Position numbers and translations under genes: made by a program. Below are positions 32,482 through 40,087 of a stretch of 64,000 nucleotides of DNA, piece after piece; position 1 is the stretch's first letter, and each line of letters opens with the position of its first letter. The stretch spans positions 3,679 to 67,678 of the forward strand of contig DATHEQ010000134.1 of the NCBI GenBank assembly GCA_035318505.1, given 5' to 3'. Source of the DNA: DASWDH01 sp035318505 (GTDB taxonomy: Bacteria > Myxococcota_A > Polyangia > Polyangiales > Polyangiaceae). Under the pieces are notes generated by a model that saw nothing but the letters and a program-made list of their open reading frames with translations, was not told where the DNA came from and ran no database searches.

Positions 32482-32937
32482 GTGACATTCGACGAGTCCA
32501 ACCACGCGCGCTTCGTAGAAGCCTGGCTTAACAAGGCCACTCAACGCCAACCTCCGACCGCCCTGATCTCCGTGTTCAAGCGCGGCACGAGCGCACTCTG
32601 GCAGCGTGCGCTCGTCACGCTCGGTGAGGTGACATTGACGGCGATCGTCGATCGCGTCCTTTATACGGCCACTGAAAAATACCCATTTCTCTCGACGTTG
32701 AAGGTCGACGAAACGGGGATTCGCTTCGATGAGTTCCGCCGTGAAGGAGCTGTCCAGCATGACGGTCTTCTCGTCGACGCGACCCTGTTCGTCATGGCGG
32801 AATTTCTCTCTGTAATCGGTCGCCTGACCGACGAGATTCTGACCCCGGCGCTTCATGCAGAGCTCTCGAAGGTCGTGCTCGATGAACCGGACGCCGTAGG
32901 ACGCGCCGCCAAGAAAGTCACGGGAGCCCGAACATGA
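32482..32937 (+). CDS. Unknown 151-residue protein, first gene of the KaiC-type operon
   Basis: No family recognised. The product is mainly helical, without signal peptide or membrane segment. A FVEAWLNKATQRQPPTA start and a middle VTLTAIVDRVLYTATEKYPFLSTLKV are its most distinctive parts; the end is DAVGRAAKKVTGART. GTG at 32482 is the only upstream start codon before a TAG at 32446, and it lacks a ribosome site. The stop overlaps the KaiC-type gene's ATG by four bases, so the two are translated together. It is a candidate regulator or partner of that ATPase, by position only. Confidence 0.65.
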   Translation: MTFDESNHARFVEAWLNKATQRQPPTALISVFKRGTSALWQRALVTLGEVTLTAIVDRVLYTATEKYPFLSTLKVDETGIRFDEFRREGAVQHDGLLVDATLFVMAEFLSVIGRLTDEILTPALHAELSKVVLDEPDAVGRAAKKVTGART

Positions 32938-35141
32938 CGAAGAAACCCACGATGCCGCGCATCGAAACGGGGGTCCGCAACCTTGACGCCATTTTCGGGG
33001 GCGGACTCCCCAAGGGCTCGGTGACCATCGTCTGTGGCCCGCCCGGCTCGGGCAAGACGATCCTGACCCAGCAGATCTGCTTCCACACCGTCTCGCCCAA
33101 GAACCGCATCCTCTACTTCAGCACGCTCTCGGAGCCCACCGCCAAGACCCTGCGCTACCTGAAACAGTTCGCATTCTTCGACGCAAAGAAGCTCGAGCAC
33201 GACTTCCAGTTTGTCGATTTGGGGGTGATCCTTCGCTCCAAGGGCCTCGAGCAGACGTCGTCGCTCATCATGGACCAGGTGAAGAAGGTCAAACCGGCGA
33301 TTGTCGTCATCGACAGCTTTAAGGCCTTCGACGATCTGGCCAAGTCGAAGGCGGAGCTTCGCAAGTTCGGGTACGAGGTCGGCGTGAATCTCATGGCCTG
33401 GGAAACGACGGCCTTGCTTCTCGGAGAGTATGGCGCGGATGAGTACGTGAGCAACCCCGTTTTCTCGGTCGTTGACGGGCTCATTGCGATGTCGCAGCGC
33501 GAAATGTCGGGAGAGCAGCAGCGTTTCGTGCGGGCCGTCAAGATGCGGGGCACGCTGCACAGTCGTGACGAGCATTCTTTCGTCATCACGTCGAACGGCA
33601 TCGAGGTCTTCGCCCCGCGCGTGACGATCCACCGTGAATCGCGCGGTGACGAACACGCGCCTCGCTGCAAGACGGGCATCGAAAAGTTCGACGAGCTCCT
33701 GGGGGACGGCATCCCGACGGGGTCGAGCCTACTCGTGGCTGGTGTAGCTGGAACGGGCAAGACGGTCTTGCTCCTCGAATTCATCTATCGGGGAGCTCTG
33801 GCCGGCGAGAAGGGGATTCTCTTTTCCTTCGAAGAGACGACGGAACGTCTGCTCGCCACGGCCAAGGGAATGGGCTGGGATCTCGAGCGCGAGATCAAGC
33901 GGGGCAGGATCGAGCTCGCCTTTATCCCTCAGCCGGAAATCGCTGTGGAGAGGGACCTGCTCATGATGCGCGAACGCGTGGCTAGCCTGGGCGCGCAGCG
34001 CGTCGCGATCGACTCGATCTCCGTCTTCCTTCACAAGACCAAAGATCCGCAGATCAGCCGCGAGAAAGTATTCCAGCTCGCGAGCATCGTTCAGAACGCG
34101 AAGGCGGTGGGCTTCTTTGCCACGGACATCCCCTACGGCTCCAATCAGATCAGCCGTTTGGGAGTGGAAGAGACGGTGGTGGACGGCGTCATCTTGCTCA
34201 GCTCGACCGAGGAAGGATTCGAGCGTCAGCGCTACATCGAGGTCTACAAGCTCCGAAACACCGCCCATCTCAAAGGCCGCCACAGCATGATCCTCCGCAG
34301 AGGGGGCATTCACGTATTTCCTCGCTATGCAGCAGAAGTGATTGAAGGAAGGCCACCCGCGGCTATCGCACTCGCCGAGCGATTGCCATCCGGTATCCCC
34401 GGTCTGGACCCCCTCCTCGGGGGTGGGCTCCTCAAGCGGAGCACCACCCTGCTCGCGGGTAGCCCGGGGATCGGCAAGAGCACCTTCGGTCTCCAGTTCA
34501 TTCTCGAGGGGGCGAGGCGAAAGGAGCCGGGCCTCATCTTCACGCTCGAAGAAAGTCCGGAACAGCTGGCGGCTACAGCGGACGCGCTCGAGCTCCCACT
34601 GCGCCAGTGGATCGACAAGAAACTGGTCGAGGTCGTCTACCTCTCGCATGAGCGGGTGCGGGCGGCTCAGTTCCTGACCGTCCTCGGCGACAAGATCCTC
34701 AAGTTGAAGGCCCGTCGCGTGCTCCTCGACGGCGTGACCCATGTCGTCGAGGAGAGTACGCCGACCAACGAGTTACAGCAGCTCCTGTACAAGCTCGTCG
34801 TTCGCTTCAAGGGCCTCGACGTCACGAGCCTTCTGACCGCCGAGTCGAAGTCGCTCTACTTCAGGGACGAGATCACGGAACGCGGGTTCTCACCGGTCGC
34901 CGACAACCTGCTCATGCTCCGCTACGTCGTCGATGACGGAGGGAATCTTTCGCCTGCGATCAGGATCGTCAAGACGCGGGGCAGCTCGCACGATCGCGGT
35001 ACCCATGGCTTTGACGTCGACCAGGGTGGCATCCGGATCACCGAAGCGCGACCCAAGGTCGCCGGCTCCAGTGCACCGAGCAAACCTGGCAAGCGGAGTT
35101 CCTCTGCCCTGAAGCCACCAAGCAAGAAGCGCCTTCGATGA
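32934..35141 (+). CDS. KaiC-like ATPase with three RecA/KaiC domains
   Basis: A 735-residue protein with three KaiC-type domains, where cyanobacterial KaiC has two. P-loops are GPPGSGKT (35-42), GVAGTGKT (270-277) and GSPGIGKS (509-516). Each domain opens with the KaiC pattern (TGVRNLDAIFGGGLPKGS, TGIEKFDELLGDGIPTGS, SGIPGLDPLLGGGLLKRS). Domains 2 and 3 have the catalytic Glu pair (SFEETTERL, TLEESPEQL); domain 1 has STLSEPT in that place. Walker B strands are IVVIDSF, VAIDSIS and VLLDGVT. The tail is Lys/Ser-rich. It overlaps genes on both sides by four bases. KaiC-family proteins outside cyanobacteria often act with histidine kinases in signalling; kaiA and kaiB are absent here. Confidence 0.92.
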   Translation: MTKKPTMPRIETGVRNLDAIFGGGLPKGSVTIVCGPPGSGKTILTQQICFHTVSPKNRILYFSTLSEPTAKTLRYLKQFAFFDAKKLEHDFQFVDLGVILRSKGLEQTSSLIMDQVKKVKPAIVVIDSFKAFDDLAKSKAELRKFGYEVGVNLMAWETTALLLGEYGADEYVSNPVFSVVDGLIAMSQREMSGEQQRFVRAVKMRGTLHSRDEHSFVITSNGIEVFAPRVTIHRESRGDEHAPRCKTGIEKFDELLGDGIPTGSSLLVAGVAGTGKTVLLLEFIYRGALAGEKGILFSFEETTERLLATAKGMGWDLEREIKRGRIELAFIPQPEIAVERDLLMMRERVASLGAQRVAIDSISVFLHKTKDPQISREKVFQLASIVQNAKAVGFFATDIPYGSNQISRLGVEETVVDGVILLSSTEEGFERQRYIEVYKLRNTAHLKGRHSMILRRGGIHVFPRYAAEVIEGRPPAAIALAERLPSGIPGLDPLLGGGLLKRSTTLLAGSPGIGKSTFGLQFILEGARRKEPGLIFTLEESPEQLAATADALELPLRQWIDKKLVEVVYLSHERVRAAQFLTVLGDKILKLKARRVLLDGVTHVVEESTPTNELQQLLYKLVVRFKGLDVTSLLTAESKSLYFRDEITERGFSPVADNLLMLRYVVDDGGNLSPAIRIVKTRGSSHDRGTHGFDVDQGGIRITEARPKVAGSSAPSKPGKRSSSALKPPSKKRLR

Positions 35142-37351
35142 ATCGCCCGCGGAACCGGAAAAGGGCGCCGGCCGTGATGGAGGGCCAGCATCAACGGCTC
35201 AAGCGTCTCTACGAGATCAGCAAGCGTTTGACGCGCTTTGAGAGCATTGCGCGAACCCTGCCCGAAGTCCTGGCGCTCATCAGCGAGTCCGTTCCGGTGC
35301 GCACCGCAATTCTCATCCTCGAAGAACAAGGAGACCAAGGCGGTTCCCGCACACGCGCGATCACTTGGCATGCCGAAGGCTTAAGCACGGAGCGTCTGCG
35401 AGCGGCGCAAGCCCAGGCGAGCGCCACGTACTCGTATCTCGCGCGCAAAGCTTCCCATCTCGAAGAGGAGGCCGGCACGGTTCGGCTTCCAGCCTCCTCC
35501 ACACCGCCGCTAGAGCCGGAACAGAGCGGATTTCTCCTTCTTCCTCTCGTCGTCGATCAGGGTCCGGTCTTCGGCGCCCTGCAGATCGAAGCGCCGACTG
35601 GGCTCGACGAGATGGACCTGATGTTCATCAACGCGATGGTGGGCCAACTCGCCATCGCGCTCGACCGGATCGCGGTCATCGAGGCGAAGCAGGCAGCGGA
35701 CAAGGCCGTTTTGGCAGCCGCGCAATTCCTTTCCGACACCAGCGTGACTCTTTTCTCGTCGTTGGAGTACGAGGCAACGATTGCCAGCGTGGTCCGCGCC
35801 GCGGTTCCGCCGCTTGCCGACATCTCTTTCATCGACGAAGTTCGTGAGGACGGTCGAATCGAGCGCATCGTGGTGGCGACGGCAGATGCCGGCGGACAGG
35901 ACCTTGCCGACCAACTTCGTCACTTCGCGCTTGCCTCAGACCCGCAGACTCCCCAGGCCGAGGTGCTTCGAACAGGGAAATCGGTCCTCCATGAAGACTT
36001 CCAAATCTTTGCGCACGACCTGACCCGTCCCCCACGCCTGGAGGACCATGGGGTGCCGGCCCTTATGACGGTGCCCCTGTCCGCGCGGGGCCGACAGCTT
36101 GGGGTGCTCACCTTCGTCCGAGGGAAGTCCGGACACCGGTACTCCCAGACCGATCTGGCTCTCGCCGAGGAAATTGGTCGTCGCGCTGCGATTGCAATGG
36201 ACAACGCGCGTCTTTACGAAAAGGCGCAGCGGGCGAACGAGGCCCGGGAGAATCTTCTCGCGATGGTCTCTCATGATCTCAGAAATCCACTAACCGCCAT
36301 TGTCATGAACTCGTCCTCACTTCTGCGAATGCCAGATTCTGAGGACCGTCGAGCCGATAGGCGCAAGGTCGAGACCATCCAACGTTCTGCGGAGCGCATG
36401 AATCGCCTCATCAGTGACCTTCTCGACATGGCGGTCATCGAGGCAGGGCACCTGACTGTCGATGCGAAGAGCCACTCGATCACCTCGATCGTGGAGGAAG
36501 CCGTCGAGTCGCAGCGGGCGACGGCAACGAGCAAAGCGCAGCAGCTCGGGAGAAAAATCCCTAGCACCCCGGCCGCTGTCAATTGCGACCGAGATCGGAC
36601 CCTGCAAGTCTTCGGCAATCTGATTGACAACGCGATCAAGTTCACCCCCGAAGGCGGATCGGTCAACGTCGGCGTAGAGCAGCGTGGGGACCAGGTACTC
36701 TTCTCGATAGCCGATACCGGGAGCGGCATTCCGGCGGATATGCTCTCTCATGTCTTCGACCGCTTCTGGCAGGCAAAGAAAACGGCGCGCCAGGGTTCCG
36801 GCCTCGGCCTCTCGATCGCCAAAGCACTCGTGGAATCGCAAGGGGGTAAACTGTGGGTCGAAAGCGAGATCGGCGTAGGGAGCACCTTCTTTTTCACGCT
36901 GCCGAAGTCCGATGAGGTCGCCGAATCACGGTCCGCAGTCCGAGACGCGCCGCAGGACGGGGGCCCGAAGCGAAGTTCCCCAGTACCCTCGGCGCGGTTG
37001 ACGATTCTCGTGGTGGACGACGAGGCCGACATTCGCGAATCGTTGGGCCCCATCCTCGAAAATGAGGGGTATCACACTGTTCTCGCCGGAAATGCTGCCG
37101 AGGCGCTGGATTACCTGCATGCTGCCCAGGCGCCTTCCTTGATTTTGCTCGATTTGATGATGCCCGTTATGGATGGCTGGCAGTTTCTTGCCGAGCGAAA
37201 CGGAGATCCAGCATTGAAACGGATTCCCGTCATCGTCATATCGGCTCAGCCAGATGTCGAGGCAAAGGTTATCCGAGCGAATGCAGGCTACCTTCAAAAA
37301 CCAGTTCCTATGGACCGGCTCATCGAAACGATCGAGCATTTTGTTCACTGA
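35138..37351 (+). CDS. Hybrid histidine kinase: GAF-GAF-HisKA-HATPase-receiver
   Basis: A 737-residue soluble kinase. Two GAF-like domains (about 20-190 and 205-360) precede a short coiled coil, the phospho-acceptor His379 in MVSHDLRNPLTA, the ATPase domain with N box FGNLIDNAIKF, DTGSGIP, FDRFWQ and GSGLGLSI, and a C-terminal receiver with Asp672 in LLDLMMPVMDG. All phosphotransfer residues are present. No membrane segment, so it senses a cytoplasmic signal through the GAF domains. Its start overlaps the KaiC-like gene's stop (ATGA), giving one translationally coupled unit. There is no separate response regulator in the operon. Confidence 0.92.
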   Translation: MNRPRNRKRAPAVMEGQHQRLKRLYEISKRLTRFESIARTLPEVLALISESVPVRTAILILEEQGDQGGSRTRAITWHAEGLSTERLRAAQAQASATYSYLARKASHLEEEAGTVRLPASSTPPLEPEQSGFLLLPLVVDQGPVFGALQIEAPTGLDEMDLMFINAMVGQLAIALDRIAVIEAKQAADKAVLAAAQFLSDTSVTLFSSLEYEATIASVVRAAVPPLADISFIDEVREDGRIERIVVATADAGGQDLADQLRHFALASDPQTPQAEVLRTGKSVLHEDFQIFAHDLTRPPRLEDHGVPALMTVPLSARGRQLGVLTFVRGKSGHRYSQTDLALAEEIGRRAAIAMDNARLYEKAQRANEARENLLAMVSHDLRNPLTAIVMNSSSLLRMPDSEDRRADRRKVETIQRSAERMNRLISDLLDMAVIEAGHLTVDAKSHSITSIVEEAVESQRATATSKAQQLGRKIPSTPAAVNCDRDRTLQVFGNLIDNAIKFTPEGGSVNVGVEQRGDQVLFSIADTGSGIPADMLSHVFDRFWQAKKTARQGSGLGLSIAKALVESQGGKLWVESEIGVGSTFFFTLPKSDEVAESRSAVRDAPQDGGPKRSSPVPSARLTILVVDDEADIRESLGPILENEGYHTVLAGNAAEALDYLHAAQAPSLILLDLMMPVMDGWQFLAERNGDPALKRIPVIVISAQPDVEAKVIRANAGYLQKPVPMDRLIETIEHFVH

Positions 37352-37745
37352 CCGGCGTCCGATCAGCAAGGCCAAGAGGATCCGGCGCATCGGCCGCGCC
37401 GCTACATGGCCCCCGACGACCTGAAGTATCCTCCCGGCGATAACATTTCGCGGAGCGGGGGACGGCGTTACCGCCTACTTCGATTGGTCGCTACGGCGAG
37501 CATGCAATCCACCGACGATAATTTGTACCTGGTCGACAGGCGCGCCAGCCCCACAGCATTGAATTGGGAGCTTGCCGAGCTACCGTTGTTCGCCAACACT
37601 GAATCATCAAAAAGTTAACATAATGTTTCTTATGCGATCCAAGTGGGCCTCGCGTAACCCGTCCCACGGCTGGCGGCGCGGCGTCGTGACTTACCGATCC
37701 AAGTGGGCCTCGCGTAACCCGTCCCACGGCTGGCGGCGTCGTGAC
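37352..37745. other. 394-base intergenic region with lower GC and a direct repeat
   Basis: The left 270 bases are visibly richer in A/T than the surroundings. A 70-codon open frame (37406-37618) is present; its start (KYPPGD, then RRYRLLRLVA) faintly recalls the start of a Ser/Thr kinase domain but goes no further, so I do not call a gene. The right part holds a 44-bp direct repeat. Confidence 0.5.
37635..37738. repeat. Exact 44-bp direct repeat, two copies
   Basis: The copies cover 37635-37678 and 37695-37738 (period 60), each beginning CGATCCAAGTGGGCCTCGCG and ending TGGCGGCG. The 16 bases between them end in GTCGTGACTTAC, which recurs after copy 2 and there contains the stop codon of the propeller gene. 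The arrangement looks like duplication of the gene's immediate 3' flank. Confidence 0.9.
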
Positions 37746-39011
37746 TTACCGGCCGCCGGGGGGATCGACGTGGATGCCGAGCAGCACGCCCGTGTTGGAC
37801 ATCACGAACGCGCGGCGCCCATAGACCGCGGGGATCATGGTCACGCCGTTGGAGAGGTCGAGCCCGTCGATGACGCCGCCATCGAGGGGCGAAAACAGAA
37901 AAACGCCGTAACGCGTGGTGGTGACCATGACGGCGCCCGAGATGGGTACTGGGGCCGACACGCCGCCGTCTGGCAGCGCGCGACGCCAGACTTCGCGCCC
38001 ATCGTCGACCGCGAGCGCCCAAAGCCCGGTCGTCCCCGAGGACGCGAGGAGCAACTTCCGCGTCGGGATGGGCGGCCCGACGCCGTCGCGCGGTTCGTGG
38101 GCCGGCTGCTCCCAGAGGGTCAGCTGGGTCACCCCCGTGGCGCGGTCATTGACCCAAACGCGACCGCCATTGGCGGCGTCGAGGGCGAATACGCCGCCCG
38201 CGTAGCTCGCGACGTAGATGACCGGGCCCGCGCTGATCCTGTCGGCGATGGGCGTCGTGTCCACGTCGAGGTAGCGCGGGATGTCGCCCTGCGAGTGCTC
38301 GGCTTCGGCGGATAGATCGACGAGCGGCCAGCGCTCGCTTCCGTCGAGGGGGTCGTAGGCTGCGACACGGCCGTCGGAAAAAGCGATGTACACGCGATCC
38401 TCGGTGACCAGCGGGCCAGCGTAGCCGGCGATCTCCATCCCGAACGCCGGCCGGCGGTGCTGCGTCCAGCGCAGTTTGCCGGTGGCGGCCTCGAGGGCCA
38501 CGACGGTGTCGTTGGCATTGACGGCGTAGAGCAGCCCATTTTTCAGCACCGGGCGACGCGACACCTCGGCGTTGGTGGAAAAACGCCAGAGCAACTTGCC
38601 GTCGAAGGCGGCCACCTTGTAGAGCGCCCCGTCGTTGGAGCCGAAGTAGACGACGTCTTCGCCTGAATCGTAAAGCGGTTCGCTTTGAACGGGCCCGAGC
38701 GTCTCGAAACGCCAGAGGCTGCGCGCGTCGTCGGCGCGCAGCGCGTAGAGACCACGATCGCTCGAACCGACGAAGACCCGGCGACGGATGGGGTCGATCT
38801 CGGCCCTGCCATGCTCGTAGTCCTCGCCGGTGGCGCGCTCGGAGATCGTCACCTTGCGGCGCAAAACGACGTTCATCGCGCCGTTGGGCCGATGCACCCA
38901 GAGTGGAAGCGCCGGGTTCGCACCCGATTGCAAGGTCTCGCACCCGCTACCGGCGATGCCTCCGACGGCGACGCCGAGAAATGCGGCGAGCTGCGCCCAG
39001 CGCCGGCTCAA
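37746..39011 (-). CDS. BamB-like PQQ-propeller lipoprotein
   Basis: A 421-residue lipoprotein with the signal AAFLGVAVGGIAGSGC (Cys24). The mature part is a beta-propeller with repeated blades: GLYALRADDARSLWRFE, ALYKVAAFDGKLLWRFS, VVALEAATGKLRWTQ, VFALDAANGGRVWVND, LWALAVDDGREVWRR. That is the BamB architecture of the outer-membrane protein assembly (BAM) complex. Its ATG overlaps the stop of the YfgM-like gene by four bases; yfgM-bamB is also the order in E. coli, supporting the call. bamD is 5 kb away in this window. Sequence is too divergent to be sure it is the true BamB. Confidence 0.75.
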   Translation of the reverse strand: MSRRWAQLAAFLGVAVGGIAGSGCETLQSGANPALPLWVHRPNGAMNVVLRRKVTISERATGEDYEHGRAEIDPIRRRVFVGSSDRGLYALRADDARSLWRFETLGPVQSEPLYDSGEDVVYFGSNDGALYKVAAFDGKLLWRFSTNAEVSRRPVLKNGLLYAVNANDTVVALEAATGKLRWTQHRRPAFGMEIAGYAGPLVTEDRVYIAFSDGRVAAYDPLDGSERWPLVDLSAEAEHSQGDIPRYLDVDTTPIADRISAGPVIYVASYAGGVFALDAANGGRVWVNDRATGVTQLTLWEQPAHEPRDGVGPPIPTRKLLLASSGTTGLWALAVDDGREVWRRALPDGGVSAPVPISGAVMVTTTRYGVFLFSPLDGGVIDGLDLSNGVTMIPAVYGRRAFVMSNTGVLLGIHVDPPGGR

Positions 39012-40054
39012 TGGCTCCCCGGCGGGGCGGGCGTGCTCGCGCTCCCCTTGTCATCGCTCGGTTTCTTGGCTTTTTGCTGGAGTTTACGCTGAAGCTCTTC
39101 TTGTAATTTCTTCAGGTTTTCGGGGGTGCCTGAGTTGCCCATGGCCGCGCCCGGAACGGTTGGGGGCGCCTCGGCTACGAGCGCAGCGGGGTCGATGCGC
39201 TTCAATAGGTCCTCGATCTGGCTTTCGAGAAAGCCGAACGGACGAGACTCGCCACCCGGCCCCGGCATGGGAGCCTTGGAACCGCTCTCGGTATTCTTCA
39301 GACGCTCTCGGGCGCCTTTCAGCAATTCTTTGGCGTTATCGCTATTGCCCTTGGCATAGAGGATGCGCGCCTGGTGGTACATTCCCAGCTCTTTCAAACC
39401 TCGGGACTCGACGTTGCCGAGCTCGCGAAACGCCTTGAGAGCGCCGTCGATGTCTTTCTTGCCCTCGAGAGCCAGGCCCACGCCTTCGAGCGCGCGGCCG
39501 CGCACGGACAGGTCGGCGGCCGACAGGGCCGACCCCTTGACGTCGTTGTAAGCCGCTAAGGCGCCGTCCCAGTCGCGCTTGTCGAGAAGCACCCCTGCCT
39601 CGCCCATACGGGCCAGAATGGCGGCGCCTGTGCCCGGATAGGAAGCGGTGACCTTGCGGTAGGAGGCGAGAGCGGTGTCGCGCTTTTCGTCTGCGGACTT
39701 GAATACCGGGGTGGGGTCGTCCGCATTCTCGTCGTCGTTCTTCGTCGTCGTTCCCGCCACCACGCGACCACGCTCGGTCAGCGTGCCCTTGAGGAGCTCG
39801 GACGAAGCGGCCTCTGCGCGTTTGATCGAACGGTTGTCGTAGACGGCGTATCCGATGCCGCCTGCGATCGCGGCAATGACGAACCATTGCAGGATACCGA
39901 CGTTTTTCTTGAGCCAGCGCGCGGAGCCGGAGAGCCCCCGCGCGACGGCATCGTCGACCATTTCGCCGGGCGCGAGCGGCACCTTGCGTCGCGCGGCTTC
40001 ATCGCGCTTTTTCAACAGCTGCTGCTTGACGTTCTGATTGCGGTCGGTAGCCAC
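39008..40054 (-). CDS. YfgM-like TPR membrane protein
   Basis: A 348-residue protein with a cytoplasmic N-terminal stretch, one membrane segment (LQWFVIAAIAGGIGYAVYD, about 55-73), then TPR-type helices on the periplasmic side (for example AILARMGEAGVLLDKRDWDGALAAY and ALKAFRELGNVESRG). The tail is Lys/Pro-rich. E. coli YfgM has the same layout, binds the translocon and periplasmic chaperones, and is encoded next to bamB as here. The gene ends in a four-base overlap with the BamB-like gene. Confidence 0.7.
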   Translation of the reverse strand: MATDRNQNVKQQLLKKRDEAARRKVPLAPGEMVDDAVARGLSGSARWLKKNVGILQWFVIAAIAGGIGYAVYDNRSIKRAEAASSELLKGTLTERGRVVAGTTTKNDDENADDPTPVFKSADEKRDTALASYRKVTASYPGTGAAILARMGEAGVLLDKRDWDGALAAYNDVKGSALSAADLSVRGRALEGVGLALEGKKDIDGALKAFRELGNVESRGLKELGMYHQARILYAKGNSDNAKELLKGARERLKNTESGSKAPMPGPGGESRPFGFLESQIEDLLKRIDPAALVAEAPPTVPGAAMGNSGTPENLKKLQEELQRKLQQKAKKPSDDKGSASTPAPPGSH

Positions 40055-40087
40055 GGGCGGCCGACTTTAGTCAGGTCCGAGGGCGCG

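Noticed and set aside
37406..37618. 70-codon open frame with a faint kinase-like start
   Set aside because: Only about 25 residues look like a Ser/Thr kinase beginning; there is no ribosome site and no continuation. Too weak even for a pseudogene call.
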